Part shown: positions 37,701-44,420 of the stretch, one piece after another
How positions within the stretch are numbered: the stretch's first letter is position 1
Layout of the letters: each line of letters begins with the position of its first letter
Assembly (NCBI RefSeq): GCF_018524365.1
Contig: NZ_JAEKFT010000019.1
Location: forward strand, 44,790 to 108,789
Direction of reading: 5' to 3'
DNA from: Denitromonas iodatirespirans
GTDB lineage: Bacteria > Pseudomonadota > Gammaproteobacteria > Burkholderiales > Rhodocyclaceae
Length of the DNA: 64,000 nt
Notes under the pieces: generated by a model
What the model saw: only the letters and a program-made list of their open reading frames with translations
What the model was told of the DNA's origin: nothing
Databases searched by the model: none
Translations under genes and position numbers: made by a program

Positions 37701-40035
37701 CCGCGACACCGCCCTGCGCGCCCTCCACACGGACCTCTCGCGCCGTGACGCTCAGGCGGCTGCCCACCATCCCATCGATGACCGTGCCCGCCGCCAGGGT
37801 GAACGCCCCCCGCCCGGCCAGCAGCAGCTGATTGAAGCCGCCGCCGTGCAGCAGGCTGGACGACAGATACAAGGTATCGGCGGCCCGCACGCCCGCTGCC
37901 GGTACGGCGCCGGTCAGCACGATGTCACCCACGGCGGCGCTGGCCGCAGCATCATCCAGGTTGGCGCGCAATTCCAGCGTGCCGCCCTGCGGCGCCGCCG
38001 AGCCGGTCCAGCCGAGTCGGCCGGTCTGCACCAGGTTCGCCCGCGTCAGCGGATTGCCAACGAATTGCTCGATGCGGGTGCGCACGCGCTCGCGCTCGAG
38101 CACCTGACTTTCGATCCGCTCGACGAAGGCACTGGCCGCAGACGCCTCGCCGGCGTAGGACCAGTCGAACCAGCGGCGGCTGGTGGCGGTGGACGTGCGC
38201 TGATCGATGCCGCGGACCGTGCTGGCCCGCAGCTGGCCGTCCAGCGTCACCGACTGACCGCTGACGACCACCCGGCCGGCATCGTTGCCGATCACGCGAT
38301 CCGCCGTCTGTTGCAGCACCGTGCGGGTCTCGCCGGTATAGCGCACATCCGCGCGCGCGTTCTCCACCGCAACCCAGGGCCCGGCCTGGGTCTTCAAGTA
38401 GGTCTTGGGCGTCAGCTGCGCGCCATCCGAGGTGTAGGTGACGCTGCCGCCCGACACGTCGAGCGAGGCATCCTGTGCCAACGTGACACGGCCCTCCGAC
38501 TGCAGCGCGATCGTCCCGCCGACCGTCGACAGCTCGGCCACGCTACGCTCGATACCCTTGCGATAGCCGGAGATGTCCGCCAACGGCGCGGCGCCGTCGT
38601 CCACCTCGAAGCCCTTGACGACATCGATCGACACCTTCTTGCCATACAGCGGGCGGCCCTCGGCCGTATCGCGCTGCAGGGGCGAGTCCTTCAGCTCATC
38701 GCCGCGCAGTTCGACGTCGACCACGTCCCGATTGCCGGCCACCTTTACGTCGCGCAGGCCGGACACATCGATGCTGGCCTGGTCGCCAACCCGAATGGCG
38801 GCGGTCTTGGCGTCCTCGGGATCAACCACACCGCCCGCGCCACGGTCGGCCACGGCGGTGAGGGTCACGCTGCCGGCCGTGGCGGAAATGCGCGCCTGCC
38901 CCTGCAGATCGATGGTCTTGCCGACCAGATCCACCTCACTGCGATTGAAGGCCGCATCATCGCGCAAGGTATCGGCGGCCGTGGATTCCGGATCGATCGT
39001 GGTCGTGCTGGCCGCGCCGAGCACCACCGCACCGCTGTCGTATTGTGCCGTGAGCCCCCCGTTGGCGCCCTCGACACTGCTCCGGGCCTGCAGGTAGATC
39101 GAGCCGTTCAGCGTGGCCGAGGTGGTCGCCCGCGCGGCGCCCTGCTGCGACACATTGAGGCCGGCCAGCGTGATGTTGCCGCGTTCGGCCAGCAGCGCAC
39201 CGGCCGCCTCGTTGGTCACCGAGCCACCGCCGGACACTTCGACCAGCACCCCGCGCAGGCGGCTGTCGATGGAATCGGCGATGTAGAGCTTTTCACCCGC
39301 AGCCAGGAGGGTCTGGCCCTCCGGCGTCGAGATCTCGCCGGCGTTGGTCACATTCGGCGCGGCAATCAGGACCCGGCCGTTCTTCGCGGCGACGATACGC
39401 GCGCCCTGCTCGACCCGGATATCGCCGGCCGCCCCGTCGCGAGCCAGCGCCGCTTCACCGTAGGTGTAGGTACGCGCCACCGCGTCGTAGCCCGACAGGG
39501 CCGACAAGGACTGCTCGATCAGCTTGTCGTTCAGCTTCAGCGTGGACGCCACCAGCCCGCCCACATCCACCCGCGCCCCCGGCCCGAACAGGATGCCCGC
39601 CTGGTTGAACAGGTACACCTGCCCGTTGGCCTGCAGGTTGCCGTAGATGTCGCTACGCGTCCCGCCCGGCAACACCACGTTGATCGCGCGGGACTGTGCC
39701 GTCGGCTGCACGAAGCGCACCGTGTGCCCCTGCCCAATGTCGAAGTTCTGCCACTGCATGACCACCGGCGCCTGCGAGGTCTGCTGGATGGTCATGGTCG
39801 TGCCGTTGACGGTCGGCAGGTTGGCCGTGCCCGGCGACCCGGCGCGCACGAAAACCGATGCCGGCGTGGGCAAATTGGCCCCCGCCAAGGCGCTCCCCCC
39901 GAGCAGGGCCAGGGCGCCGGCCACGGCCACACGCACGCCCGTCGCGCCCTTGGGGCAGGACGACAGATGCTCGGCCACCGGAATGCGGAAACCCAGACGA
40001 CGGCTGAAGACCAGACGATATCGATTGCGATTCAT
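28768..40035 (-). CDS. Giant filamentous-haemagglutinin-like TpsA exoprotein (DUF3739 type)
   Basis: A 3,755-residue two-partner-secretion exoprotein. The start is ATG 40035 (GGGAG six bases upstream), giving an extended signal peptide (MNRNRYRLVFSRRLGFR) ending near ALAGA. The TPS/haemagglutination domain follows, with the signature VYLFNQAGILFGPGARVDVG. The bulk is Gly/Ala/Asp-rich beta-helix repeats with a helical interruption (~2,480-2,650). The last ~700 residues resemble DUF3739 (GGAIQAWSSLADIDGG, GADNISVGGSLSSS). The C-terminus GCDEAARKRGECQE has two cysteines nine residues apart, recalling the cysteine loop that anchors HMW1. The tpsB gene lies directly upstream. An adhesin or biofilm-fibre role is inferred; no C-terminal toxin domain is seen. 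Confidence 0.92.
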   Translation of the reverse strand: MNRNRYRLVFSRRLGFRIPVAEHLSSCPKGATGVRVAVAGALALLGGSALAGANLPTPASVFVRAGSPGTANLPTVNGTTMTIQQTSQAPVVMQWQNFDIGQGHTVRFVQPTAQSRAINVVLPGGTRSDIYGNLQANGQVYLFNQAGILFGPGARVDVGGLVASTLKLNDKLIEQSLSALSGYDAVARTYTYGEAALARDGAAGDIRVEQGARIVAAKNGRVLIAAPNVTNAGEISTPEGQTLLAAGEKLYIADSIDSRLRGVLVEVSGGGSVTNEAAGALLAERGNITLAGLNVSQQGAARATTSATLNGSIYLQARSSVEGANGGLTAQYDSGAVVLGAASTTTIDPESTAADTLRDDAAFNRSEVDLVGKTIDLQGQARISATAGSVTLTAVADRGAGGVVDPEDAKTAAIRVGDQASIDVSGLRDVKVAGNRDVVDVELRGDELKDSPLQRDTAEGRPLYGKKVSIDVVKGFEVDDGAAPLADISGYRKGIERSVAELSTVGGTIALQSEGRVTLAQDASLDVSGGSVTYTSDGAQLTPKTYLKTQAGPWVAVENARADVRYTGETRTVLQQTADRVIGNDAGRVVVSGQSVTLDGQLRASTVRGIDQRTSTATSRRWFDWSYAGEASAASAFVERIESQVLERERVRTRIEQFVGNPLTRANLVQTGRLGWTGSAAPQGGTLELRANLDDAAASAAVGDIVLTGAVPAAGVRAADTLYLSSSLLHGGGFNQLLLAGRGAFTLAAGTVIDGMVGSRLSVTAREVRVEGAQGGVAGAQVHLPGGEILLSTVNPVAEQSQRPEDNGISVGSGARLSTAGVWTNDRLSPPAALSPAAVAVDGGTIRLDSNADLTVNGALDASAGAWRVANGSVKTGDGGRIALATGSFGDGATPSRALVLGPQSSLTAYASASFDGADSGHGGTLAVDASALLLAPASLPAGGTSAGTLRLDDTFFGQGGFSDFLLTGKTRVDIAAGASIAPVPWVQAISPQQQLAASARTLSAASLRRDSAFVGGPGSMTIASDASAVGTIVMAQGSRIAMSPGGRITLDAAARMAVDGVLQARGGEVSLSTAPVVPDLTNRDRLNPADNIHLGQQVRIDVSGATVATPGAPWNEGQVLDGGNIAIDAGRGYVVMQSGAALVADGAVGMLDIVSPFGGVARNQVVASAGGTIAVSAREGMLLDGMLSAHAGRPGVAGGELSLALSSQGQWFGVVGETFGGNLNPARTLVVATGGSAGADAIAAGSVVPSASHLGRARIDSAKLTAGGFQDVRLASTDTIAFEGDTTLALPGRLRLEAPNLTGDAAANVTLSAASIALTQSDNSALRKRPNAPTGATGSGALVLQANEIDVRGRVAVSGFASTRLAALNEMRLSGQDAGGELVGRLVTNGDLTLAAGVIYPTSGADFSVELRNNPLGTLSIAAIGADRTPWSALGRLSLIAPNIVQGGRLRAPFGELSLSSGLLTDSGTTLGDRTSTPVVGGRVELVDGSVTSVSADGMTLPYGQTQVAGREWVFDTGTSLKPLETAPDKRIALSGDRIDIGQGALVDVSGGGDLQAWEFIAGRGGSTDLLAGSAGTYALVPAIGSGAAPYAADTWSDSPVQVGQIVRILSGANGLPAGDYTLLPARYGLVDGAYTIRIRDDMADLSPTGGFVGTDGIAVVAARFGEKLAGGAVFDSRTVGLEVLSGRDVRLRSEYLESAASTFFPAAGGSVADAGRLALRAGSQLDVTGIVRANKGAGGRGSQIDLTADRLAVLADGRPAQAGEVVLSPELLARLNAESLLLGATRERVLGDGATPTWLIASDAPSGGANSVRVDTRDGDALKAPEIILAARDTLSVESGSRIEATAGATQAPQTLVVAGSGTAADGALLHVSSGGGVTVQRDTPSGSSGSLVIGRNATLAGRSITSDATGSVRLDGVDAGNRQFDLTETGGTVTFSASRLGFGQVSAGTTGLVLDASALAELGDAAVLALRSYSTVDLYGATTIGASTLDALVIDAAGIVTRDAAGAQQNIVAKSVTLTHTGTAVAASVNADAGSQLNISAERIVLGETPAAGAFRSTGAAQTTWSASAEVIGQGEGRHVVDGDLAVTTGRMTVATGADTTLDVGQTLTVTSSGSAPGTAAGVGGRLALNAEQIAVSSRVEARAGEVMLTARSGDVVIDSADPLRPGLVSAAGVEVALGPQTAAFSAGQVRLQADAGDVVVGAGGLVDVSAPGGADAGEVSLIATQGKLVLDGALKATTSPAADLTPSGGALAVDVAQLGDAAGSLAALARASADFTRAVNVRVRSGDMVLGATDRIASEDIGLFADDGRIDLHGVLDASGDKGGAIRVYANGGNRAGSGVLNVDGARLLAMGQGAGGAGTAGDGGRIELGVSASDGSAASPRLILQRGRVDVSSVNGAGGDVVLSAPRGADGTSMAMDAIDTRVMEIVGAGAVDVVGYARESARRIVTSGNNSGSTLNLGGLFELVNDAISGAGVPTTARVVGREAVVVFGRALLGATAGDDFEALARADGGSWLGALLGDLVGDAAGNVDLQVAAGRAIDQAFRGVAGGAHRTERSVAAVLAAGLEQLGTPAAVAAAVRSDLESTLIAGSSDAAALASARAVLAQHGLGAGSAADSFLSGATTDLVDATRVVSQAASAAGLAATPESAVKLAVSAFGTQRSYGANRALTSAQATALANQVWSLGNPDAGRYRVFASTQRFIGHADAMIASLGLAGVANVGARAEIQVRSSGDLRVDDVLDFGNVAVSSSPFGNIGTGILPVWQSGNHAGMLTLVAAGNVNINKSVLDGKTRRYVSSASTGAFRPDSQSEFALAGTPSWALRVVAGADGTAADPMGTMPADAFGRGRVTVARDAVMRTGTAQIDLAAQGDVVLGGSTAAVFTVGTIDAGATDFRDDARLSRARDNFGRDGGDIRIRAGGSLTAVGRAVQDVSAWLKRQGSVDGDGRIYADGPTASNPTWFVQPENFGQGVATLGGGDLIVSVGQDVRNVVLATATAGRIEGGIGDPASAANLRVTGGGDLTVVAGRDVTGSTLYAGAGDARLAAGRNVGSTSASDAVRVALGDTRFRVSARGDVILKDVFNPTLEGSATGTYFSTYGAASALRVDALAGRIALGSFAFGPAQLWLSAPAGDIEIAGGTLLPSEHTVVSLLAQEDVVFSGTLTLSGLDPDSIARPARPVSNNASFLVGAPAARPVALTSTRAVTVVSAQGDVIGPDHRTGGATPALVSSLPVAVYSGGDVKDFGFVATHGRLDQVSTVTALGDVVFAPKLNPSTGALENTSTVGMIVHGPGRLAVTAGGDVDLGNSLGIVSRGNVDNAYLPELSAAIDVLAGTRGADYAALLAATRPGDAAGTDVFDRTMLGILGGGSLEALLGDPDNATLNTRRETSRAELQVWFGRYDDALLSHMRAKTGNAGLDRAAAEAAFAALPGAEREAFFQQQRPVLNEILFASLRYAGRMGDALAAGAGGYAAGFQVLASAFPAGGEGNIEGFLSQFKTVQDVESADSLASAGLPPDHQEHASAIALIAPYGAVNVGVPGGVAGDPTRTGVVAIGKGNVDIVARDSVEVGPSRIFTLGGGAIQAWSSLADIDGGSSPKTAAATPQPTLRPKGDSFELDVSASVSGGGIATLKKLPTVRNAPVRLYAPNGVVDAGDAGIRVSGDLEIGAQQIIGADNISVGGSLSSSASAPPPAAPAVSPASSNPTDAVEAANAALENDPPAAGPSGDSSLLTVEVLAMGEGCDEAARKRGECQE

Positions 40036-40085
40036 GACTTTCTCCCGGTCGCGGGCGCGCAGTACGCGGCGCCCACGCACCCTGC

Positions 40086-41690
40086 TCAGAATTCGTACTT
40101 CACCCGCACCAGCGCCTGGCCATCGCCATCGCGGGTCCGCTTCGGGCCATCCGCCCCCGCGTGGAACACCTGCGCCCAGGCCAGTTCCGCCTTGAGGCCG
40201 CGCCCCTCGCCAACACGCAGACCAACCCCCGCGCTGGCCAGCACCGCGGAGGCGTCCTGCCCCGGCAGGGTGTTTTGGGTTTCCAGATGGGCCCAGTCAT
40301 AGAAGGAGAACGCCGTCACCGGATAACGCTCGGCAATCACCCACAGGGCCGGCGTCGCCAGCTCCGACGACCACTTGAGCCCGTCATCGCCCTGGCGCTC
40401 GCCTTCCAGATAGCCGCGCACGGAGTCCATGCCGCCGGCCGAGAACTGCTCGGTATTGACCAGCGGTCCGCTCGCCCGCTGAACGTCGAGCCGCGACTTG
40501 GCGATCCAGCCCTTGCCGAACGGTCGTGTGTACTCCAGGTCGAGGCGCAACACGCTGAAGGTCGGCTCGGCGTCGGGCCGCCGGCACTCGAACTGGTCCA
40601 CCGTCACCCCGTTGCAGTCGATGTCCTTGCGATTGAGCCCGTCGAGGCCGAACGAAAAGCCCGCCCCCAGGCGCCACGTCCCCGGCCCGCGCTGCCAGCC
40701 GGCGTTGTACTGCGCCACCAGCGTCCAGTACTTGATCGGCTGGCTCAGCGCGAATCCGCCACCGAGTTCGGTGCGCTGCGCGTTGTCCTTGTAGTCGGCC
40801 CCCAGGCTCAGGGAATGGAAAAAGCCCTGCAGCGCCGGCAGGGGCCGGATCCAGCGAAAGCCCATGGTGTCGCCGTTGCCGATCGACTGCGTGTCGAAGG
40901 CGGTCGGCACGTCGCTGGTCGAGCGCGCAAAGAAGCCGGCCAGGGTCGCTTTGCCGAGCGGGGCGGCATAGTTCACACCCCACACCTCGACGTCGTCCCG
41001 GTTGGCCGGCGACACGAAATAGTTGATGCCGATCGAGTGGCGGCGCTGCCACAGGTTGTCATAGCGCACCGCGCCCTCGAGGCGGCCGGCATCGGTATCG
41101 GCGCTTTTCTTGTTATTCAGCTCGAGGCTGCCGTGCAGCGGCGACTGGTCGTCCATCGCCAGTTCCACCTCGATCGATCCCGGCCGCGCCGACGGGCGCA
41201 ACAAGGGATTGATGCGCAGGTCCGGATTGCGCCCCAGGCGGGTCAAATCCTCCTGCACGTCGTTGAAATTCGGCACCTCACCCTTGGCCATCGAGGGCGT
41301 CTGCTCACGCACCCGGCTTGGCAGCGTGTATTGCGCACCGCTGACCTTCAGCCGCTCGACGCGCCCTTCCACCACCTGCAACCGCACCAGGCCGCCATCG
41401 ACCTTCTGCTGCGGCACCTCGACGGTCACCGTCAGGTAGCCCGCGTCATGGTAGGCGCGCTCCAGCGCATCGCGCGCGGCATTTACCGCCGCCACGCCAC
41501 CGCCCGGCCCGAGCTGCGGATACACCGCCCGCTCGATCGCCAGCACCGGCAGCGCCGTGTTGCCTTCGACGGCAAATTCCAGCACGTCGAAGCCGCCCTC
41601 CTGCGCAGAGGCCAGCGACGCGCCGAGCGCACACACGGCCACGCACAGACAACGCAAACAAGTACGAAACATGTCGAGAAAAAGTGTCAT
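40086..41690 (-). CDS. TpsB transporter (ShlB/FhaC/HecB family)
   Basis: A 534-residue outer-membrane protein that exports the TpsA partner. A signal peptide (LRCLCVAVCALGASLASA) is followed by POTRA domains (~30-180; FAVEGNTALPVLAIERAVY, RLQVVEGRVERLKVSG) and a 16-strand ShlB barrel. The barrel includes the secretion motif region GGMDSVRGYLEGERQGDDG and a C-terminal phenylalanine (ALVRVKYEF). The start is uncertain: 41690 (MTLFLDMFRT) and 41672 are both possible and neither has a strong ribosome site. It lies 50 bp upstream of tpsA on the same strand, the standard TpsB-TpsA order. Confidence 0.93.
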   Translation of the reverse strand: MTLFLDMFRTCLRCLCVAVCALGASLASAQEGGFDVLEFAVEGNTALPVLAIERAVYPQLGPGGGVAAVNAARDALERAYHDAGYLTVTVEVPQQKVDGGLVRLQVVEGRVERLKVSGAQYTLPSRVREQTPSMAKGEVPNFNDVQEDLTRLGRNPDLRINPLLRPSARPGSIEVELAMDDQSPLHGSLELNNKKSADTDAGRLEGAVRYDNLWQRRHSIGINYFVSPANRDDVEVWGVNYAAPLGKATLAGFFARSTSDVPTAFDTQSIGNGDTMGFRWIRPLPALQGFFHSLSLGADYKDNAQRTELGGGFALSQPIKYWTLVAQYNAGWQRGPGTWRLGAGFSFGLDGLNRKDIDCNGVTVDQFECRRPDAEPTFSVLRLDLEYTRPFGKGWIAKSRLDVQRASGPLVNTEQFSAGGMDSVRGYLEGERQGDDGLKWSSELATPALWVIAERYPVTAFSFYDWAHLETQNTLPGQDASAVLASAGVGLRVGEGRGLKAELAWAQVFHAGADGPKRTRDGDGQALVRVKYEF

Positions 41691-41792
41691 CGGTCGGTTC
41701 GGGCAATGCATCAGGGGCGCCATAAAGGAAATCAGCCCCCTACACGACAAAATGCCGCGAGCCCGTTGCCGGGCCCGCGGACCATCGAACAG

Positions 41793-41810
41793 CCCGGCTT
41801 CCGCCGGGCC
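41793..41810 (-). terminator. Hairpin between the solute-binding-fold gene and tpsB
   Basis: A perfect 7-bp GC stem (GCCCGGC / GCCGGGC) with a 4-nt loop lies 16 bases past the stop of the solute-binding-fold gene. It lacks a T-run, so it may attenuate transcription or stabilise the upstream mRNA rather than terminate. Confidence 0.35.
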
Positions 41811-41825
41811 GGCCGCTTGCAAGGC

Positions 41826-43256
41826 TTAGAACTTCTGCAGCGGGGCGCAGGAGTTGGCCAGGCGGGTGTGGCTGGCAACCAGGGTCGGCTGGGCCACGGC
41901 ATCGCCGATCTGCGGCAGGGTGGCGAAGGCGTTCGGCACCGTGGTGAACACGCCGGTGGTGTCGCCGGTGTAGGTGGTCGAACCGGCACGGCGGACCATC
42001 TCGTTGAACACCGCCTTCTTCACACCGGTCAGGCCGGCATGCTGCATCGACAGCTCGAGCACGAAGTCATACGCGCCCGACACCAGGTTGGCCTTGCTCG
42101 GGGCCACACCGGTGGCACCGGCCGAAGCCGTCTGGGTGGCGAGGTTGTAGGTGCCCGCGCCGTCCAGCATGCGGAAGGCCCAGCCCGACTCCTTGCCGTA
42201 GCTGTCGGTCGACAGTACGCCGATCGCGCGGTAGGGCTTGGCACCGTTCTGGAACTTCACGGTGTACCAGAAGCCGTCGGCGCCCAGCGCCTTGTGCTCG
42301 GTGCGGCCGTTGGCGGCCTTCAAGCAGTTGCGCACATCGCCCGAACCGGAGTTCTCGATCACGATCTTGCCGGTCGCCAGGCTCGGGTCGATCTCGAAGG
42401 GGCTGGCTTCGGAACCGTCGCCGTTGCCGTTGAAGGCAGCGAAATCGCTATCGAACACACCGGCGATAGGCGTCGTGGCGTTGCTGGCGCTGCCGCACGG
42501 GAAGTTGTTGAAGTACATGTTGTACGAGGCCTGGGTGCCCGAGCCCGGCACACGACGGCAGACCACCACGTTGTCTTCGGCGGCGCCGTCGTTCAGCGCG
42601 GCGGAGAACTGGCTCCAGGTCTCGTACTTGCCCGACAGCAGGTTGCCGTAGCTGACGCGCGAGAAATGGGTGTTGGCCGGGATCGAGTTGGTGGCCACGA
42701 TGCCGAACATCAGCTGGTTCACCGGCTGCACTTCGGCGAACAGGTTGGCCGGGGTCTCGGCACCATCGCTCGGCACGTTGACGCCGAGGCCGACGAACAT
42801 CGCCGGCTCGACGTCGGACACGCCCATGTCGGGCACCAAGCCGCCCACGCCGGCTTGATCGTCGCCCATCAGCTTGCAGGTCCTGGCGGTCAGGTCGCAG
42901 TCATTGAGGTCCATGGTGCGGATGTTGAGCTGCTGGCCGACCGGGCCCACGCCGCGCTCGGAGCCCCCCTCGGAGCGCTTGATGATGGCCAGCTTGGTGC
43001 CGTTGGCCACGCCCGGGATGTTGTTGGCTTCGCCAACGAAGGCGTTGTAGTTGCCGTTGATGCTGTTGTCGGCATTGACACCACGGTACTGCACGGCGCC
43101 GGTCAGGATCGAGGTGGAGATGTCGGCCATGAACTTGTCCGGGGCCGAGGCGCCGGAGAAGAAGATGACGGTGTGGCCGTTGATGGCCGAGGCGGCCTGG
43201 GCGCCGATGGCGGCGGCGGCGAGGGCGCAACCGAGTGCGATGTGCTTGATCTTCAT
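41826..43256 (-). CDS. Exported PstS-like solute-binding-fold protein
   Basis: A 476-residue protein with a signal peptide (MKIKHIALGCALAAAAIGAQA). The N-terminal INGHTVIFFSGASAPDKFMA and the central CRRVPGSGTQASYNMYF resemble the SGSxxP and GSGT phosphate-loop motifs of PstS-type periplasmic binding proteins. The protein is longer and has several cysteine pairs (DCDLTARTC; NNFPCG; RNCLKA). It starts 30 bp after the PEP-CTERM gene and precedes tpsB. Function is inferred by fold motif only; ligand unknown. No ABC transporter genes lie nearby, so it may be a surface or matrix protein rather than a transporter component. Confidence 0.65.
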   Translation of the reverse strand: MKIKHIALGCALAAAAIGAQAASAINGHTVIFFSGASAPDKFMADISTSILTGAVQYRGVNADNSINGNYNAFVGEANNIPGVANGTKLAIIKRSEGGSERGVGPVGQQLNIRTMDLNDCDLTARTCKLMGDDQAGVGGLVPDMGVSDVEPAMFVGLGVNVPSDGAETPANLFAEVQPVNQLMFGIVATNSIPANTHFSRVSYGNLLSGKYETWSQFSAALNDGAAEDNVVVCRRVPGSGTQASYNMYFNNFPCGSASNATTPIAGVFDSDFAAFNGNGDGSEASPFEIDPSLATGKIVIENSGSGDVRNCLKAANGRTEHKALGADGFWYTVKFQNGAKPYRAIGVLSTDSYGKESGWAFRMLDGAGTYNLATQTASAGATGVAPSKANLVSGAYDFVLELSMQHAGLTGVKKAVFNEMVRRAGSTTYTGDTTGVFTTVPNAFATLPQIGDAVAQPTLVASHTRLANSCAPLQKF

Positions 43257-43286
43257 GAGTCGGAATCCTTTATGTCTGAGAAATGA

Positions 43287-44156
43287 TCAGATGGAACGAC
43301 GACGGGCGATGGCACCGACCAGGCCCAGACCGGCCAGCAGCATGGCGTAGGTCTCGGGCTCCGGCACGGCCGGCACGGCGGCGATCTGCAGGTGATAGCC
43401 GTCCTGGGCGAGATAGGTCGAGGCCTGCAGAGCCCCGCCATTCAGCGTGAAGGCCTTGGCTTCGGCGGCGACCGTGTTGTTGCCGTAGAGCACAGCCAGT
43501 GCGATGGCTTCGCCCAGGCCGGCATTGAAGCTCAGACCCGGGTAGAGCGTGGCGTTGCCCCAGGCGGCCGAACCGGCGTAGGCCACGCCATCAGCCGAAG
43601 TAGTCACCACAGCATCGTCGGTGACGTTGGTGCCGGTCATCTTGCCGTTCACCGCATTGACGTAGCTGACGAACGTGTTGCCGACGTTGTCGAAGATGCC
43701 ACCCGACAACGCACCCAGCGGGCTGCTGAAAGAGGCCAGGTGCACATCCAGCCCCACCGAGTTGCCGGCGAAGAGGTTGAACTTGACATCGTTGGCGCCG
43801 CCGGCGGCGCTCAGGAAGGCGTCAAAGCCAGTGATCTTCATGTCGAAGACCACGCCATTGACACCGGCCACTTTCGACTCGATCGAGGCCGGGCCGGTCA
43901 GAGAGGCGGCCTGCTTGGGGTTGGCGTCGATGATGTTGAGCAGCTTGGCATCGCTCACGGCCGACAGGAAACCGCTGTGCTCGACATCCCAGGTGAAGCC
44001 GACCTGAGCGCTGTCGCTCCAGGCGGAGAACACGAGCTCGGACTGAGCGCTGGCAATCGGCGTGGCGCCAATGTTTGCGTTCTGAATATCGGCGTGTGCC
44101 GCACCGGCCATGGCGACGGCGGCAGCGGCCACCAGCGCTTTCATTTTGAAGTTCAT
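43287..44156 (-). CDS. PEP-CTERM sorting domain protein
   Basis: A 289-residue exported protein with a signal peptide (MKALVAAAAVAMAGAAHA). Its C-terminal sorting tail has the motif VPEPETYAMLLAGLGLVGAIA followed by RRRSI: a PEP motif, a hydrophobic helix and a basic end. Such tails are cleaved by exosortase, and the protein is usually released to the biofilm or flocculation matrix. The body is beta-rich with few cysteines. AAGGAG nine bases upstream supports the ATG at 44156. It is the first gene of the run leading into the TPS/TonB locus. No exosortase gene lies in this window. Confidence 0.93.
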   Translation of the reverse strand: MNFKMKALVAAAAVAMAGAAHADIQNANIGATPIASAQSELVFSAWSDSAQVGFTWDVEHSGFLSAVSDAKLLNIIDANPKQAASLTGPASIESKVAGVNGVVFDMKITGFDAFLSAAGGANDVKFNLFAGNSVGLDVHLASFSSPLGALSGGIFDNVGNTFVSYVNAVNGKMTGTNVTDDAVVTTSADGVAYAGSAAWGNATLYPGLSFNAGLGEAIALAVLYGNNTVAAEAKAFTLNGGALQASTYLAQDGYHLQIAAVPAVPEPETYAMLLAGLGLVGAIARRRSI

Positions 44157-44276
44157 GCTCTAACACTCCTTGCGTTGAATCGGGTTTGGTCGGGAGGGGG
44201 TCCCGGCTCCATGTCGAAGCCGGATGCATTGTCTCGGTCGCGTTTTACGTCCCGGTACCGCGCCGAAGCGGCGTTG

Positions 44277-44292
44277 GTAGGCTGAACGAACT
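44277..44292 (-). promoter_or_regulatory. Degenerate CYGAAMGRACTA motif upstream of the PEP-CTERM gene
   Basis: CTGAACGAACTA at 44281-44292 lies ~125 bp upstream of the PEP-CTERM start. It resembles the better copies at 44373-44388 and 46152-46167 in sequence and orientation. Confidence 0.35.
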
Positions 44293-44372
44293 AGCGCCAT
44301 GCGCCGGGTGACCGACCGACGCATTCTGGGCAGCCGAGGTGTCGGGCGTGCTGCGCCAAATGACGGGAGATA

Positions 44373-44388
44373 TCGTCCGAACGGACTA
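44373..44388 (-). promoter_or_regulatory. CCGAACGGACTA motif (dyad) between epsA and the PEP-CTERM gene
   Basis: The 16-mer TCGTCCGAACGGACTA contains the dyad GTCCG-AA-CGGAC. It lies 32 bases past the epsA stop and ~217 bp upstream of the PEP-CTERM ATG. It shares 12 identical bases with the site at 46156-46167. A binding site for the neighbouring LuxR-type protein is plausible by inference. Confidence 0.45.
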
Positions 44389-44420
44389 TGGCAATGGTCT
44401 GGCGGACCACTGCCGGCAGC

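Noticed and set aside
28768..40035. Contact-dependent inhibition (CdiA) toxin
   Set aside because: The C-terminus is DUF3739-like with no VENN-type boundary or toxin tip, and no small immunity gene follows.
31720..40302. Long plus-strand frames (879 and 871 codons) across the TpsA gene
   Set aside because: Shadows of the repetitive TpsA coding sequence, without ribosome sites or recognisable domains.
40161..43286. A 1,041-codon plus-strand frame
   Set aside because: Antisense to tpsB and the PstS-like gene, which have signal peptides and family motifs.
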